DNA from: a bacterium | GTDB taxonomy: Bacteria; Elusimicrobiota; Elusimicrobia; UBA1565; UBA9628 | Assembly (NCBI GenBank): GCA_021806745.1 | Contig: JAJZQS010000003.1 | Coordinates: 1 to 49,874 of the forward strand | Reading direction: 5' to 3' | DNA length: 49,874 nucleotides | Part shown: positions 35,170-43,298 of the stretch, one piece after another | Position numbering within the stretch: the first letter of the stretch is position 1 | Layout: each line of letters opens with the position of its first letter | Position numbers and translations under genes: made by a program | Notes under the pieces: generated by a model | What the model saw: only the letters and a program-made list of their open reading frames with translations | Database searches by the model: none | What the model was told of the DNA's origin: nothing

Positions 35170-36026
35170 GCCGAAGCGCCCCTCTCCTCAGAACCAAGCG
35201 CGAGCTCCGCGCGCTCGTCGGAGGCTGGAGGACGCGCGGCCTGTCGATCGGCTTCGTGCCGACGATGGGTGCGCTGCACGCGGGTCACGCCGCCCTGATA
35301 CGCCGCGCCGCGTCCGAGTGCGCGCGCGTGGTCGTGTCGGTTTTCGTCAACCCGCTCCAGTTCGGCCCCGGCGAGGACTACGGCCGCTATCCGCGCGCGC
35401 TTGCGGCCGACCGCAAACTTTGCGCCGCCGCAGGCGCGGCGGCGGTCTACGCTCCCTCGGCGGGGGAAATGTACCCGGAAGGATTTCGCACCCACGTCGA
35501 AGTCGAGGGGTTGTCGCAGCTCTACTGCGGCGCCTACCGCCCCGGACACTTCCGCGGCGTGGCGACGGTCGTGCTCAAGCTCTTCAACCAGGTTCGACCC
35601 GACCGCGCGTATTTCGGCGAAAAGGACTTTCAGCAGGTCGCGTTGCTTGAGCGCATGGCGCTCGATCTCGACGTACCCTGTCGGATCGTGCGCGTTCCGA
35701 CGGTGCGCGAAGCCGACGGCCTGGCGATGTCCAGCCGCAACGCCTACTTGAGCCCCGAGGAACGCGCCGCCGCTCCGACCCTGCGCGCGGCCCTGGCCGC
35801 GGGAGCCGCGGCCGCGCGGCGCCCGGCCGCGACGCCCGCGAGCGTGACGGCCGCCGTGCGCCGCGCGCTCGCGCACGGCCCGCTCAAGCTCCAGTACGCG
35901 GCCGTCGCCGACGCGCGCACGCTTGAGCCCGCGCGCGACCTGCGCGGCCCGCGACGCCTGCTCGTCGCCGCCCATCTCGGGCGCACGCGCTTGATTGACA
36001 ACCTCGCGCTGGGACGGGTAGGATAG
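35166..36026 (+). CDS. panC: Pantothenate synthetase
   Basis: GFVPTMGALHAGHAALIRRA; VFVNPLQFGPGEDYGRYPR; GHFRGVATVVLKLFN; YFGEKDFQQ. Confidence 0.96.
   Translation: MSRSAPLLRTKRELRALVGGWRTRGLSIGFVPTMGALHAGHAALIRRAASECARVVVSVFVNPLQFGPGEDYGRYPRALAADRKLCAAAGAAAVYAPSAGEMYPEGFRTHVEVEGLSQLYCGAYRPGHFRGVATVVLKLFNQVRPDRAYFGEKDFQQVALLERMALDLDVPCRIVRVPTVREADGLAMSSRNAYLSPEERAAAPTLRAALAAGAAAARRPAATPASVTAAVRRALAHGPLKLQYAAVADARTLEPARDLRGPRRLLVAAHLGRTRLIDNLALGRVG
35995..36024 (+). promoter_or_regulatory. Predicted promoter inside the 3' end of panC: TTGACA (35995-36000), 18 nt, TAGGAT (36019-36024), 7 nt to ATG at 36032
   Basis: Direct reading. Confidence 0.6.
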
Positions 36027-36031
36027 CCGCG

Positions 36032-36613
36032 ATGCACTCCAAGCCCGCCGCGACGCCGCCCCAGCCCTACAAGCGCCAGCAGTACTGGATCGACGCGCCG
36101 CTGCAGCTTCAGATGGTCGCCTACGTGCTGACGCTGATCGCGGTGAGCTTGGGCCTGAGCGCTTTCAGCGTCTACCAGGGCCTGCAGGAGTCCTCGCGCC
36201 AGTCCGAGCAGATTTTCCACTCGATGGATTGGATCGCCGCCGCGATGCGCGCGCCGCTGATCCTGTCGGCCTCGATCAGTCTGCTGGCGGGAGGCCTTCT
36301 GACGCTGTTCTGGTCGCACCGCTTCGCCGGGCCCCTGCGCGTGCTGGCCGCGGGCATCGCCCGCGTTCGCCACGGCAATCTCGGGGTACCCGTGCGCGTG
36401 CGCTCCGGCGACGCGCACCAGGAGCTCGTGCGCGAATTCCAGCAGATGCAAGACGAACTCAAGAAGATGATCGCCGCCGACCGCGAGTGCGTGGCCGAGG
36501 CCGTCGCCCAACTCGAGACCGCCGAAAAGACCCTGCACGCCGGTCAAGCTCGCGAGCACGTCGAAAAGGCGATCGCGCGCCTGCGCGGCGCCTGCGCGCA
36601 CTACCACCTTTAG
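36032..36613 (+). CDS. Stand-alone transmembrane HAMP-domain protein
   Basis: Two TM segments, then HRFAGPLRVLAAGIARVRHGNLGVPVRVRSGDAHQELVREFQQM; no kinase or methyl-accepting module. Confidence 0.75.
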   Translation: MHSKPAATPPQPYKRQQYWIDAPLQLQMVAYVLTLIAVSLGLSAFSVYQGLQESSRQSEQIFHSMDWIAAAMRAPLILSASISLLAGGLLTLFWSHRFAGPLRVLAAGIARVRHGNLGVPVRVRSGDAHQELVREFQQMQDELKKMIAADRECVAEAVAQLETAEKTLHAGQAREHVEKAIARLRGACAHYHL

Positions 36614-36638
36614 GCCGCGCCCGCCGAAGCCGGATCGA

Positions 36639-37349
36639 TCAGGGCGTTTCGTAGACCGCCAGGCCTTTCATCGAGTCGTTTTCATCCGGGCGGAACAGTC
36701 TTGAGAACGCGACGATCGTCCGGGGCGGGGCCGCACCGCCCGGTCTTGGCACGATCAGGAAAGCACGCCGATTTCCTCTCAGCCTCGCTCGGAGGTCGCC
36801 GGAAAAATACGAACCGTAATCGCGAACCGTCTCGTTTCGCTCGCAATCGAATGGATACGCTTTCCCCAACAGAGACAGGCGCGCTGCGGCGACCTTGAAC
36901 GGCCAGGCTCTCTGTGAAGTTCCCACGAGCACCAGGTCGGACGGCAACCGCGCGGCCAACTCCAACGCCGCCTCATCGCGACGAGAGAGCGAGAGTTCGC
37001 TCCTTTCCCGCGCGAACGCAGACAAGACCAGCGACGCCGCGATCGCTCCCAGCAAGGCCGCACGCGAGCGCGGGCCTCTCACTGCGGCGCTAATCCCGCG
37101 CGCCGAGATCAGAGCGTAGATGGGCAACAGATAGAAGAAGTTGCGCGCGTGGCCGAAGCGCGGCGTGCATGCGCCGATGAACGCGTACGCGACCGGGGGA
37201 AGAACGAACACGACGAGGAGAAAAACGCCGTCGCGGTTCTCCGTCGCCCGTGCCGCCGCGCGCCGGGCATCAGCGAGAATGGACGCGGCTCCAATGAGGA
37301 ATAGTCCCGACAGCGCCGATTGCGCCGCGGCTTCAAGGCCCACGATCAT
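36639..37349 (-). CDS. C-terminal half of a split GT39/ArnT-like membrane protein
   Basis: TM segments, TPRFGHARNFFYLLPIYALIS followed by a soluble tail; begins 1 nt after the stop of the N-terminal half. Confidence 0.6.
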   Translation of the reverse strand: MIVGLEAAAQSALSGLFLIGAASILADARRAAARATENRDGVFLLVVFVLPPVAYAFIGACTPRFGHARNFFYLLPIYALISARGISAAVRGPRSRAALLGAIAASLVLSAFARERSELSLSRRDEAALELAARLPSDLVLVGTSQRAWPFKVAAARLSLLGKAYPFDCERNETVRDYGSYFSGDLRARLRGNRRAFLIVPRPGGAAPPRTIVAFSRLFRPDENDSMKGLAVYETP

Positions 37350-37350
37350 C

Positions 37351-38142
37351 TCATCCTTCCACCCGGATCGGCAGGCGGACGATCGCTCGCACCAGGTTCA
37401 TCACCGTCGGCGGCATCCACCAGGAATGTGCGTAATTTCCCTGGGCCGCGTTCGCCGCGATGAAGACCGCCAAGAAGATCACGGACAGAGCCGAAGCCGC
37501 CGCCAGCGGCGTGAACGCCCGACAACGGCGCCGAGCCGACCAGAGCGCGACGGACTGCGCCGAAAGAACGACGGCATAGTGGTAGAAAAGAAGAAGGCCC
37601 GCGACGTTGACCAGCGCCAGCGCCGCGGCTCGCGCGGCACGCGGCCGCCCCAAGACCGCCCGAAGCGCGAGGAGAGTCATCACGCAAACGAGCGCCTCGA
37701 AAATCGCCGGAACGGCGCGCGCCGAGTACTCCGAATACGCCGGTGAACATGCGATCAAAAGCGCGGCCGCCGAAGCCGCTTGCGCGCCGAAAGCATCGGC
37801 GCCGCCGACGAGCACGATGAAAATCAAAGCCGCGCCGGCCGCCAACGGAGGGATGCGCATCGCCGCAGGCGAATCGCCGAAAATTTCCGTCCAGGCCCGG
37901 TAGAACCAGTACAGCCCGGGAGGATGGATCGCGAGTTGACGCGACCAGTCCGTGTCCCAACGCTCATACGGTCGTGCCGCCGCCTCGCCGTTGGTCGCCG
38001 CCGCGATCCCGGTGAAATAGGCCGACGAATAGTATATTTCGTCGTGAGTCAGCGGTCTTGTGAGCAGCGGCGCGCATAGGGCAAAAAACATCCCGAACGC
38101 GAGCGCCGCGCGAAACGACGATCCTCGCACGGGCTCGTTCAT
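37351..38142 (-). CDS. N-terminal half of a split GT39/ArnT-like membrane glycosyltransferase
   Basis: LTRPLTHDEIYYSSAYF catalytic-type DE motif; HPPGLYWFYRAWTEIFGDSPAAMRIPPLAAGA. Confidence 0.7.
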   Translation of the reverse strand: MNEPVRGSSFRAALAFGMFFALCAPLLTRPLTHDEIYYSSAYFTGIAAATNGEAAARPYERWDTDWSRQLAIHPPGLYWFYRAWTEIFGDSPAAMRIPPLAAGAALIFIVLVGGADAFGAQAASAAALLIACSPAYSEYSARAVPAIFEALVCVMTLLALRAVLGRPRAARAAALALVNVAGLLLFYHYAVVLSAQSVALWSARRRCRAFTPLAAASALSVIFLAVFIAANAAQGNYAHSWWMPPTVMNLVRAIVRLPIRVEG

Positions 38143-39377
38143 TTCGAGTTCGGATGAGGTGCGCACAGCGCCGGGGCCGTCATGCGGTCCAGCCACTCGG
38201 CGATCCGACGGCGGTCGGAGTCCTCGAATCGGCCCAGGCCCGCGCGCAGGCTCTTAAGCGCCTCGGCGACTTCGGACTCCGATCGGCGCGGCAGCGCCAA
38301 AGCCGCCGCCTCGATGACGACCGCCGGTTCGTCGTCGCGCAGCGCGACGAGCAGATGCGGCTTGAACTGCTCCCAAGGTCCGGACGCCAAGCCGTAGAGC
38401 GCGATCTCCCGCGCAAGCGCGTCCCGGGACTTCGACAGCCGCGCGAAGGCGGCGCGGATCGCCGGCGTCGAAGGCCGTTCCGAGAGATCCCCGGCCAAGC
38501 GCCCCAATTCGCTTCCCGAAGACGCGGCGACCGCCGCGATCAACTGTGCGTCGCTCAGCGCGGCCTGCGCCAATCCGCGGCGCAGGCCGTCGACGGGCGC
38601 GGCACGCGCGTCCGCCGCCGCGCGCGGGCCACGCACGATCCGCGTCCGGCGCGAGAACGACGCGGGAACCGTGACCCCCTCCGGCACGACCGCGTAGGCG
38701 ACGTCGTCGAGAGTCACCGGCCCCCAGATCTGCGCCTCGCAGTAGTTGACGCAGGAGTTGTGATCGCGAGGGCGACGACGATAGGAAAAAGAATGCGGCA
38801 GAACCGAATTGGCCTCTCCCTCGGGCTCGTAGAGTCCGGCTCGGCGCCAAAAATCCAGGCTGTCGGCGTAGGTCCAAGTCGCCCGACTCTCGACTTCGGA
38901 CTTGAGCACGAGTTCGACGCCTCCGTAGCGGGTCGGCGGCGACGGATTTCCCAGCGCCTCCGAGCTCAAGAACGCGTATTTGGGCAGAAGCGCTCGGCCG
39001 CGCGCGCCGTAGGGCAGGCGCAACATCGCCAACTCCTGCTCCGCCTCGAAACGGACCGCGGGCGCGATTTTGCCTCCGCCGGAGGCGGTCTCATGCTGGT
39101 TTCTCAAGCCGAATTCGGCGATCGAGCCCAGCGCCGCGGCGGGAACCATCACCGAAATCCGAACCCCCGCGCCCAGCGGCGACGGACCGACCGGCGCTTG
39201 GGCGTCGTCGCAATCGGTCTTGATGCGCGCGACGATCGCGCGGGCGAGCGCGCGAGGGTCGGCCGAACGCACCTCCTCGGCCGACAACGAAAGTCCGACG
39301 ATCGCCGGCGGCCGCCCGGCCCAAGCGCGGGCCCCCGCCAAACAGACCGCGGCGCAGACGAGAACAAATCGCGGCAC
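38139..39377 (-). CDS. Secreted protein with ART-like/DUF3626-like motifs and C-terminal HEAT-like repeats
   Basis: MPRFVLVCAAVCLAGARAWA signal; RYGGVELVLKSEVESRATWTYADSLDFW; YCEAQIWGPVTLDDVAYAVVP; Ala/Leu-rich helical repeats. Confidence 0.55.
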   Translation of the reverse strand: MPRFVLVCAAVCLAGARAWAGRPPAIVGLSLSAEEVRSADPRALARAIVARIKTDCDDAQAPVGPSPLGAGVRISVMVPAAALGSIAEFGLRNQHETASGGGKIAPAVRFEAEQELAMLRLPYGARGRALLPKYAFLSSEALGNPSPPTRYGGVELVLKSEVESRATWTYADSLDFWRRAGLYEPEGEANSVLPHSFSYRRRPRDHNSCVNYCEAQIWGPVTLDDVAYAVVPEGVTVPASFSRRTRIVRGPRAAADARAAPVDGLRRGLAQAALSDAQLIAAVAASSGSELGRLAGDLSERPSTPAIRAAFARLSKSRDALAREIALYGLASGPWEQFKPHLLVALRDDEPAVVIEAAALALPRRSESEVAEALKSLRAGLGRFEDSDRRRIAEWLDRMTAPALCAPHPNSK

Positions 39378-39384
39378 GCGCGCC

Positions 39385-40107
39385 TCAGCGCGCGAGCTCG
39401 GCCAGGAGTTTCTGCGCGTCGCGGAGGTCCTCCGGGTACTGCGCGGGATCCCGCGGGGACTTCACCTGCGAGACCGCCTTCAGGACGCGGATCGCGTCGT
39501 CTTTTCGGCCGAAATGCAGGTAAGCCTCGGCGAGGACTTGATAATTGGCCGTGTAGGACGGGTCCAGGCGCACCGCGGTCTCGTAGTCCTCGAGCGCCTT
39601 TTTCTTGTCGCCGCCCGCGAAGCCGGGAATCTGCCAGAGCATCTCTCCGAGAACTCGATAGGCTCCGCCGTGATTGGGGTCGAGCGCCAGCGTCGCGTGC
39701 ATCTCGCGCCGGATGGGCTTGATCAAAAAAAGGGACTTGAGCACGCCCTGCGTCTCGCCGCGGCGTCCCATCGCCACTCCATACCAGAAATGCGCGTCGA
39801 CGCTCTTGGGGTCGGCGGCGACCGCGCGCGAGAGGGCGTTCTCGGCGGCGAGGAAGTCCGCCAGGCGCTCTTTCTTGGCGGAGAGATCCTCGCCGCGGCG
39901 CACCAGCGCCCGACCTTCGCGCCACAGCAGCGCCGGGTCGTCCGGCGAACTCGCCAAACCGGCGCGCAACTCGTCCAGGCACCGTTCCAGATGGCCCGGC
40001 TTGTCCCTGCTCCAATAGAGCGCGTCGACGGCCGACAAATCGCCGGCCGCCCTCGCCGAAGCGGCGAGGGCGGCCGTGATCAGCAGGGCGCGCAGGCCCC
40101 GATTCAT
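39385..40107 (-). CDS. Tetratricopeptide-repeat periplasmic protein
   Basis: Signal peptide; AENALSRAVAADPKSVDAHFWYG, ALEDYETAVRLDPSYTANYQVLAEAYLHFGRKDDAIRVL. Confidence 0.8.
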   Translation of the reverse strand: MNRGLRALLITAALAASARAAGDLSAVDALYWSRDKPGHLERCLDELRAGLASSPDDPALLWREGRALVRRGEDLSAKKERLADFLAAENALSRAVAADPKSVDAHFWYGVAMGRRGETQGVLKSLFLIKPIRREMHATLALDPNHGGAYRVLGEMLWQIPGFAGGDKKKALEDYETAVRLDPSYTANYQVLAEAYLHFGRKDDAIRVLKAVSQVKSPRDPAQYPEDLRDAQKLLAELAR

Positions 40108-41418
40108 CTACGGATACATTCCCCGGATCGTCGCGGCCTTGCCCAGCCGGCGCAACCCCACCATGAACGCCGCCGTGCGCATGTCCACCTTTTCCTTCAA
40201 ATGCACGTCGTAGACCTCGGTGAAGGCGCCGACGATGATGTCTTGCAGGCGCGCGTTGATCTCCTTCTCGCTCCAGAAATACGACTGCATGTCCTGCACC
40301 CACTCGAAGTAGGAGACGGTCACGCCGCCGGCGTTGGCCAGGATGTCGGGAACGACGACCACTCCCTTGTCGTGCAGGATGTGGTCGGCGTCGTTGGAGG
40401 TCGGGCCGTTGGCGCCCTCGATGATGTACTTGGCCTGGATCCTGGGCGCGTTCGCCTTCGTGATCGCGTTTTCCATCGCCGCGGGAACAAGGATGTCGCA
40501 GGGCAGTTCCAGGAACTTGTCGATGGGCATGTGCTCGGCCTTGTCGTAGTCGGCGATCGAGTCGTGCGTGTCGCGGTAGTGGAGGATGTCGTGCAAATCG
40601 AGGCCCTTGGGATCGTAGAGCCCGCCGCCGACATCCGAGACGCCCACGACCTTGCAGCCGTGCTCGGCGAAGATGTTCGCGGCATTGGAGCCCACGTTGC
40701 CAAAGCCCTGGACGATGATCGGCGCCTTGCGCAGGTCGAAGCCGCGGCGGGCGGCCAGTTCGCGCGTGACGTAGAACACGCCTCGGCCGGTGGCCTCGCG
40801 GCGGCCCAGCGAGCCTCCGATCTCCAGGGGTTTGCCCGTGACGACTCCCGGGCACGAGTAGCCCAGCGTCATCGAGTAGGTATCCATGACCCAGGCCATG
40901 ACCTGCTCGTTGGTGTTGACGTCGGGAGCGGGGATGTCCTTGTCGGGGCCGATGATGATCGAAATCTCGGCGGTATATCGGCGCGTCAAGCGCTCAAGCT
41001 CGCCTTTGGACATCTTCTTGGGATCGCAGATGATGCCGCCTTTCGCGCCCCCGTAGGGGAGATTGACCACCGCGCACTTCATCGTCATCCAAAAGGAAAG
41101 CGCCTTCACCTCGTCGAGCGAAACCTGCGGGTGATAGCGGATGCCGCCCTTGGCCGGACCACGGTCCATGTTGTGCTGGATTCGGTAGCCCTCGAAGACC
41201 TCCACGCGCCCGTCGTCCATCTTGACGGGGACCGACACGGTCAGGATGCGCTTGCAGTGGCGCAGCCGCTCCAAGGCGAACGGCTCCAGCTTCATCGCGC
41301 GACCGGCGCGGTCGAGTTGCTCCATCGCCTGGCGCCAGGGATTGCCGTCGTGGGCTTCCATGTGCTCGGCGACTTTGACGGGTGCGGGGGACGGTTTGGG
41401 AGTGGTTTTGGTGTCCAT
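40108..41418 (-). CDS. gdhA: Glu/Leu/Phe/Val dehydrogenase family, glutamate dehydrogenase
   Basis: GYRIQHNMDRGPAKGGIRYHPQVSLDEVKALSFWMTMKCAVVNLPYGGAKGGI; VQGFGNVGSNAA. Confidence 0.95.
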   Translation of the reverse strand: MDTKTTPKPSPAPVKVAEHMEAHDGNPWRQAMEQLDRAGRAMKLEPFALERLRHCKRILTVSVPVKMDDGRVEVFEGYRIQHNMDRGPAKGGIRYHPQVSLDEVKALSFWMTMKCAVVNLPYGGAKGGIICDPKKMSKGELERLTRRYTAEISIIIGPDKDIPAPDVNTNEQVMAWVMDTYSMTLGYSCPGVVTGKPLEIGGSLGRREATGRGVFYVTRELAARRGFDLRKAPIIVQGFGNVGSNAANIFAEHGCKVVGVSDVGGGLYDPKGLDLHDILHYRDTHDSIADYDKAEHMPIDKFLELPCDILVPAAMENAITKANAPRIQAKYIIEGANGPTSNDADHILHDKGVVVVPDILANAGGVTVSYFEWVQDMQSYFWSEKEINARLQDIIVGAFTEVYDVHLKEKVDMRTAAFMVGLRRLGKAATIRGMYP

Positions 41419-41424
41419 GGCCGG

Positions 41425-41453
41425 ATTCTATCACCCCCGACGCCCGTCCACAA
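41425..41453 (-). promoter_or_regulatory. Predicted gdhA promoter: TTGTGG (41448-41453), 17 nt, TAGAAT (41425-41430), 6 nt to ATG
   Basis: Direct reading of the minus strand. Confidence 0.5.
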
Positions 41454-41462
41454 GAGGCGAGA

Positions 41463-43298
41463 TTACGGCGTGGGCACCCAAAAATACCGCCCGGTCGTGT
41501 CGATGTAGCCGCGCGCGCCGTTGAGCAAGACCGGAGCCAGCGCCATCGCCGGATCGAAGCGCGGCGCGGCCACCGCGCTGTGCCCTCGTCCGAGGAATCC
41601 GTTCAGCGGCCGGCCCGAGCGGGCGTTCGCCTCCCCTAAATCCGGCGTGATCACCACGTTGCCGGACGCGTCGATGTAGCGGTAGTCCCCCCCGTCCAAG
41701 GCCAGCGCGAGACCGCTCGAATAGGCGAAGACCGCGTCGAACGACGCCGGCACGATCTCGCGGCCGCTTTTGTCGATGAAGCCCCACTTGTCGCCGTCCA
41801 TGACCACCGCGCGGCCCTTGCTGAAGCTCAGCGCGGCTCCGAAAGTCGCCGAGACGGCCATGTTCCCGGAGCGGTCGATGTAGCCCCAAGACCCGCCCGC
41901 GGTCTCGACCGCCGCCAGCCCTTCCGAGAAGCCCAGCGTCGCGCGATATTGAGCCGGGATGACGAAGACGCCCGCCTTGTCCACGAAACCCCACAGGCCG
42001 TTCATGCGCACGGCCGCCAGGCCCTCGTTGTAGCCGAACGTCGCGCCGTAGCGCGGCGCGATGACCGTGGCTCCCGACTCATCGATGAAGCCCCAGCGGC
42101 CGTCTTGCTCCACGCCGGCAAGACCTCCGGCGGAAAACCCGGTGGTGTTGTCGTATTGCGTGTCGATGACCACGTCCCCGGACTCATCGATGAAGCCCCA
42201 CTGCCCGTTTTCCCGGATGGGGGCCAGCCCCTTGTAGAAGCCGTAGGCGGCCTCGAATTGCGGAGCAACCACGAGTTGGCCCGTCGTGTCGATGAAGCCC
42301 CAGGCGCCGTCCGACTTGACCGCGCACAACTGCTCCGAGCAATTCCACGCCGATTCGTATTCCGGATCGACGACCGTGGCGCCCTGCGCGTTGATGTAGC
42401 CCCAGCGCCCTCCCACGCGCACCGCCGCCAGGCCTTGGCTGAAGTCTCCGGCCTCGGAAAACTCCGGGGCGATGACGATGGCTCCCGACGCGTCGATGTA
42501 GCCGTAGCGGCCGTCTATGCGGATTGCCGCCAGACCCTCGGAAAAACCTCGCGCGAAATCGAAGTGCGCGCCGTGCTTGCGGGCGCCGACCGGCGCGTAT
42601 GCCGTGCGCCCGCCCAACGCGCTGCGTCCCACGGCCGCGTATTCCGAGGCCAATCGTCGTCCGTCGCGATCGATGTAAAAGGTCTCGCTTCCTAAGCGCA
42701 CGCGAGCGCGGCCGTCTTCGAAGCTCGAGGCGTGGTCGTAGCGCAAGGGTACGGGCCAGTTCGCGTGCGCGTCGATGAAGCCCCAATGGCCCCGCGCGCG
42801 CACCGCCGCGCGGCCCTCGGAAAACTCCCGCGCCCGGTCGAGGTCGGGCTTGATCGCCCAACGCCCGGACTTGTCGATGTAGCCCCACTTGCCGCCCAGA
42901 GCGGCCGGCGCCAAGCCGCCGGAAAACTCCCCGGCGCCTTCGAAGCGCGGCGCGATGACCCAGCGTCCGCGGCGGTCCACGTAGCCGTATTTGCCTCCGG
43001 ATTGGACCGCGGCCAGGCCTTCCGAGAAGTTTTTTGCGTCATCGAACCGCTCCCCGATGGCCAGACGGCCGTGCCGGTCCACGTAGCCGCGCTTGCCGCC
43101 GACGATGACGGGCGTCAGTTCGTCGCCGTGGACCCACTCGAAACCCGCGGGCAGATGAGGGCTCAGCACGAAATTGCCGTTGGCGTCGTGGTAGCCCCAG
43201 TAGTTGCCCGACAACGGCGCCGCGTTCGGCGCGGGGTCCGCCGCGGCCCGCGCGGCCAGCAACGCGAGCGCGAGCGCGAGCGCCGGCCGCGCGGTCAC
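41463..43298 (-). CDS. WG (KWG) repeat protein, ~16 units (GTG start)
   Basis: Repeated WGFIDxSGxxVIxPxFxxAxxFSEGLAAVxxxGK units of about 34 residues; signal-like N-terminus. Confidence 0.9.
   Translation of the reverse strand: MTARPALALALALLAARAAADPAPNAAPLSGNYWGYHDANGNFVLSPHLPAGFEWVHGDELTPVIVGGKRGYVDRHGRLAIGERFDDAKNFSEGLAAVQSGGKYGYVDRRGRWVIAPRFEGAGEFSGGLAPAALGGKWGYIDKSGRWAIKPDLDRAREFSEGRAAVRARGHWGFIDAHANWPVPLRYDHASSFEDGRARVRLGSETFYIDRDGRRLASEYAAVGRSALGGRTAYAPVGARKHGAHFDFARGFSEGLAAIRIDGRYGYIDASGAIVIAPEFSEAGDFSQGLAAVRVGGRWGYINAQGATVVDPEYESAWNCSEQLCAVKSDGAWGFIDTTGQLVVAPQFEAAYGFYKGLAPIRENGQWGFIDESGDVVIDTQYDNTTGFSAGGLAGVEQDGRWGFIDESGATVIAPRYGATFGYNEGLAAVRMNGLWGFVDKAGVFVIPAQYRATLGFSEGLAAVETAGGSWGYIDRSGNMAVSATFGAALSFSKGRAVVMDGDKWGFIDKSGREIVPASFDAVFAYSSGLALALDGGDYRYIDASGNVVITPDLGEANARSGRPLNGFLGRGHSAVAAPRFDPAMALAPVLLNGARGYIDTTGRYFWVPTP

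Noticed and set aside
39070-41508. 812-aa plus-strand ORF
   Set aside because: Antisense shadow of the gdhA, TPR and 38139-39377 genes; no family motifs.
43260-43290. GCGAGC-type short tandem repeat near the WG protein start
   Set aside because: Simple codon repetition in an Ala/Leu-rich signal peptide (ALALALALLAARAA), not a regulatory repeat.
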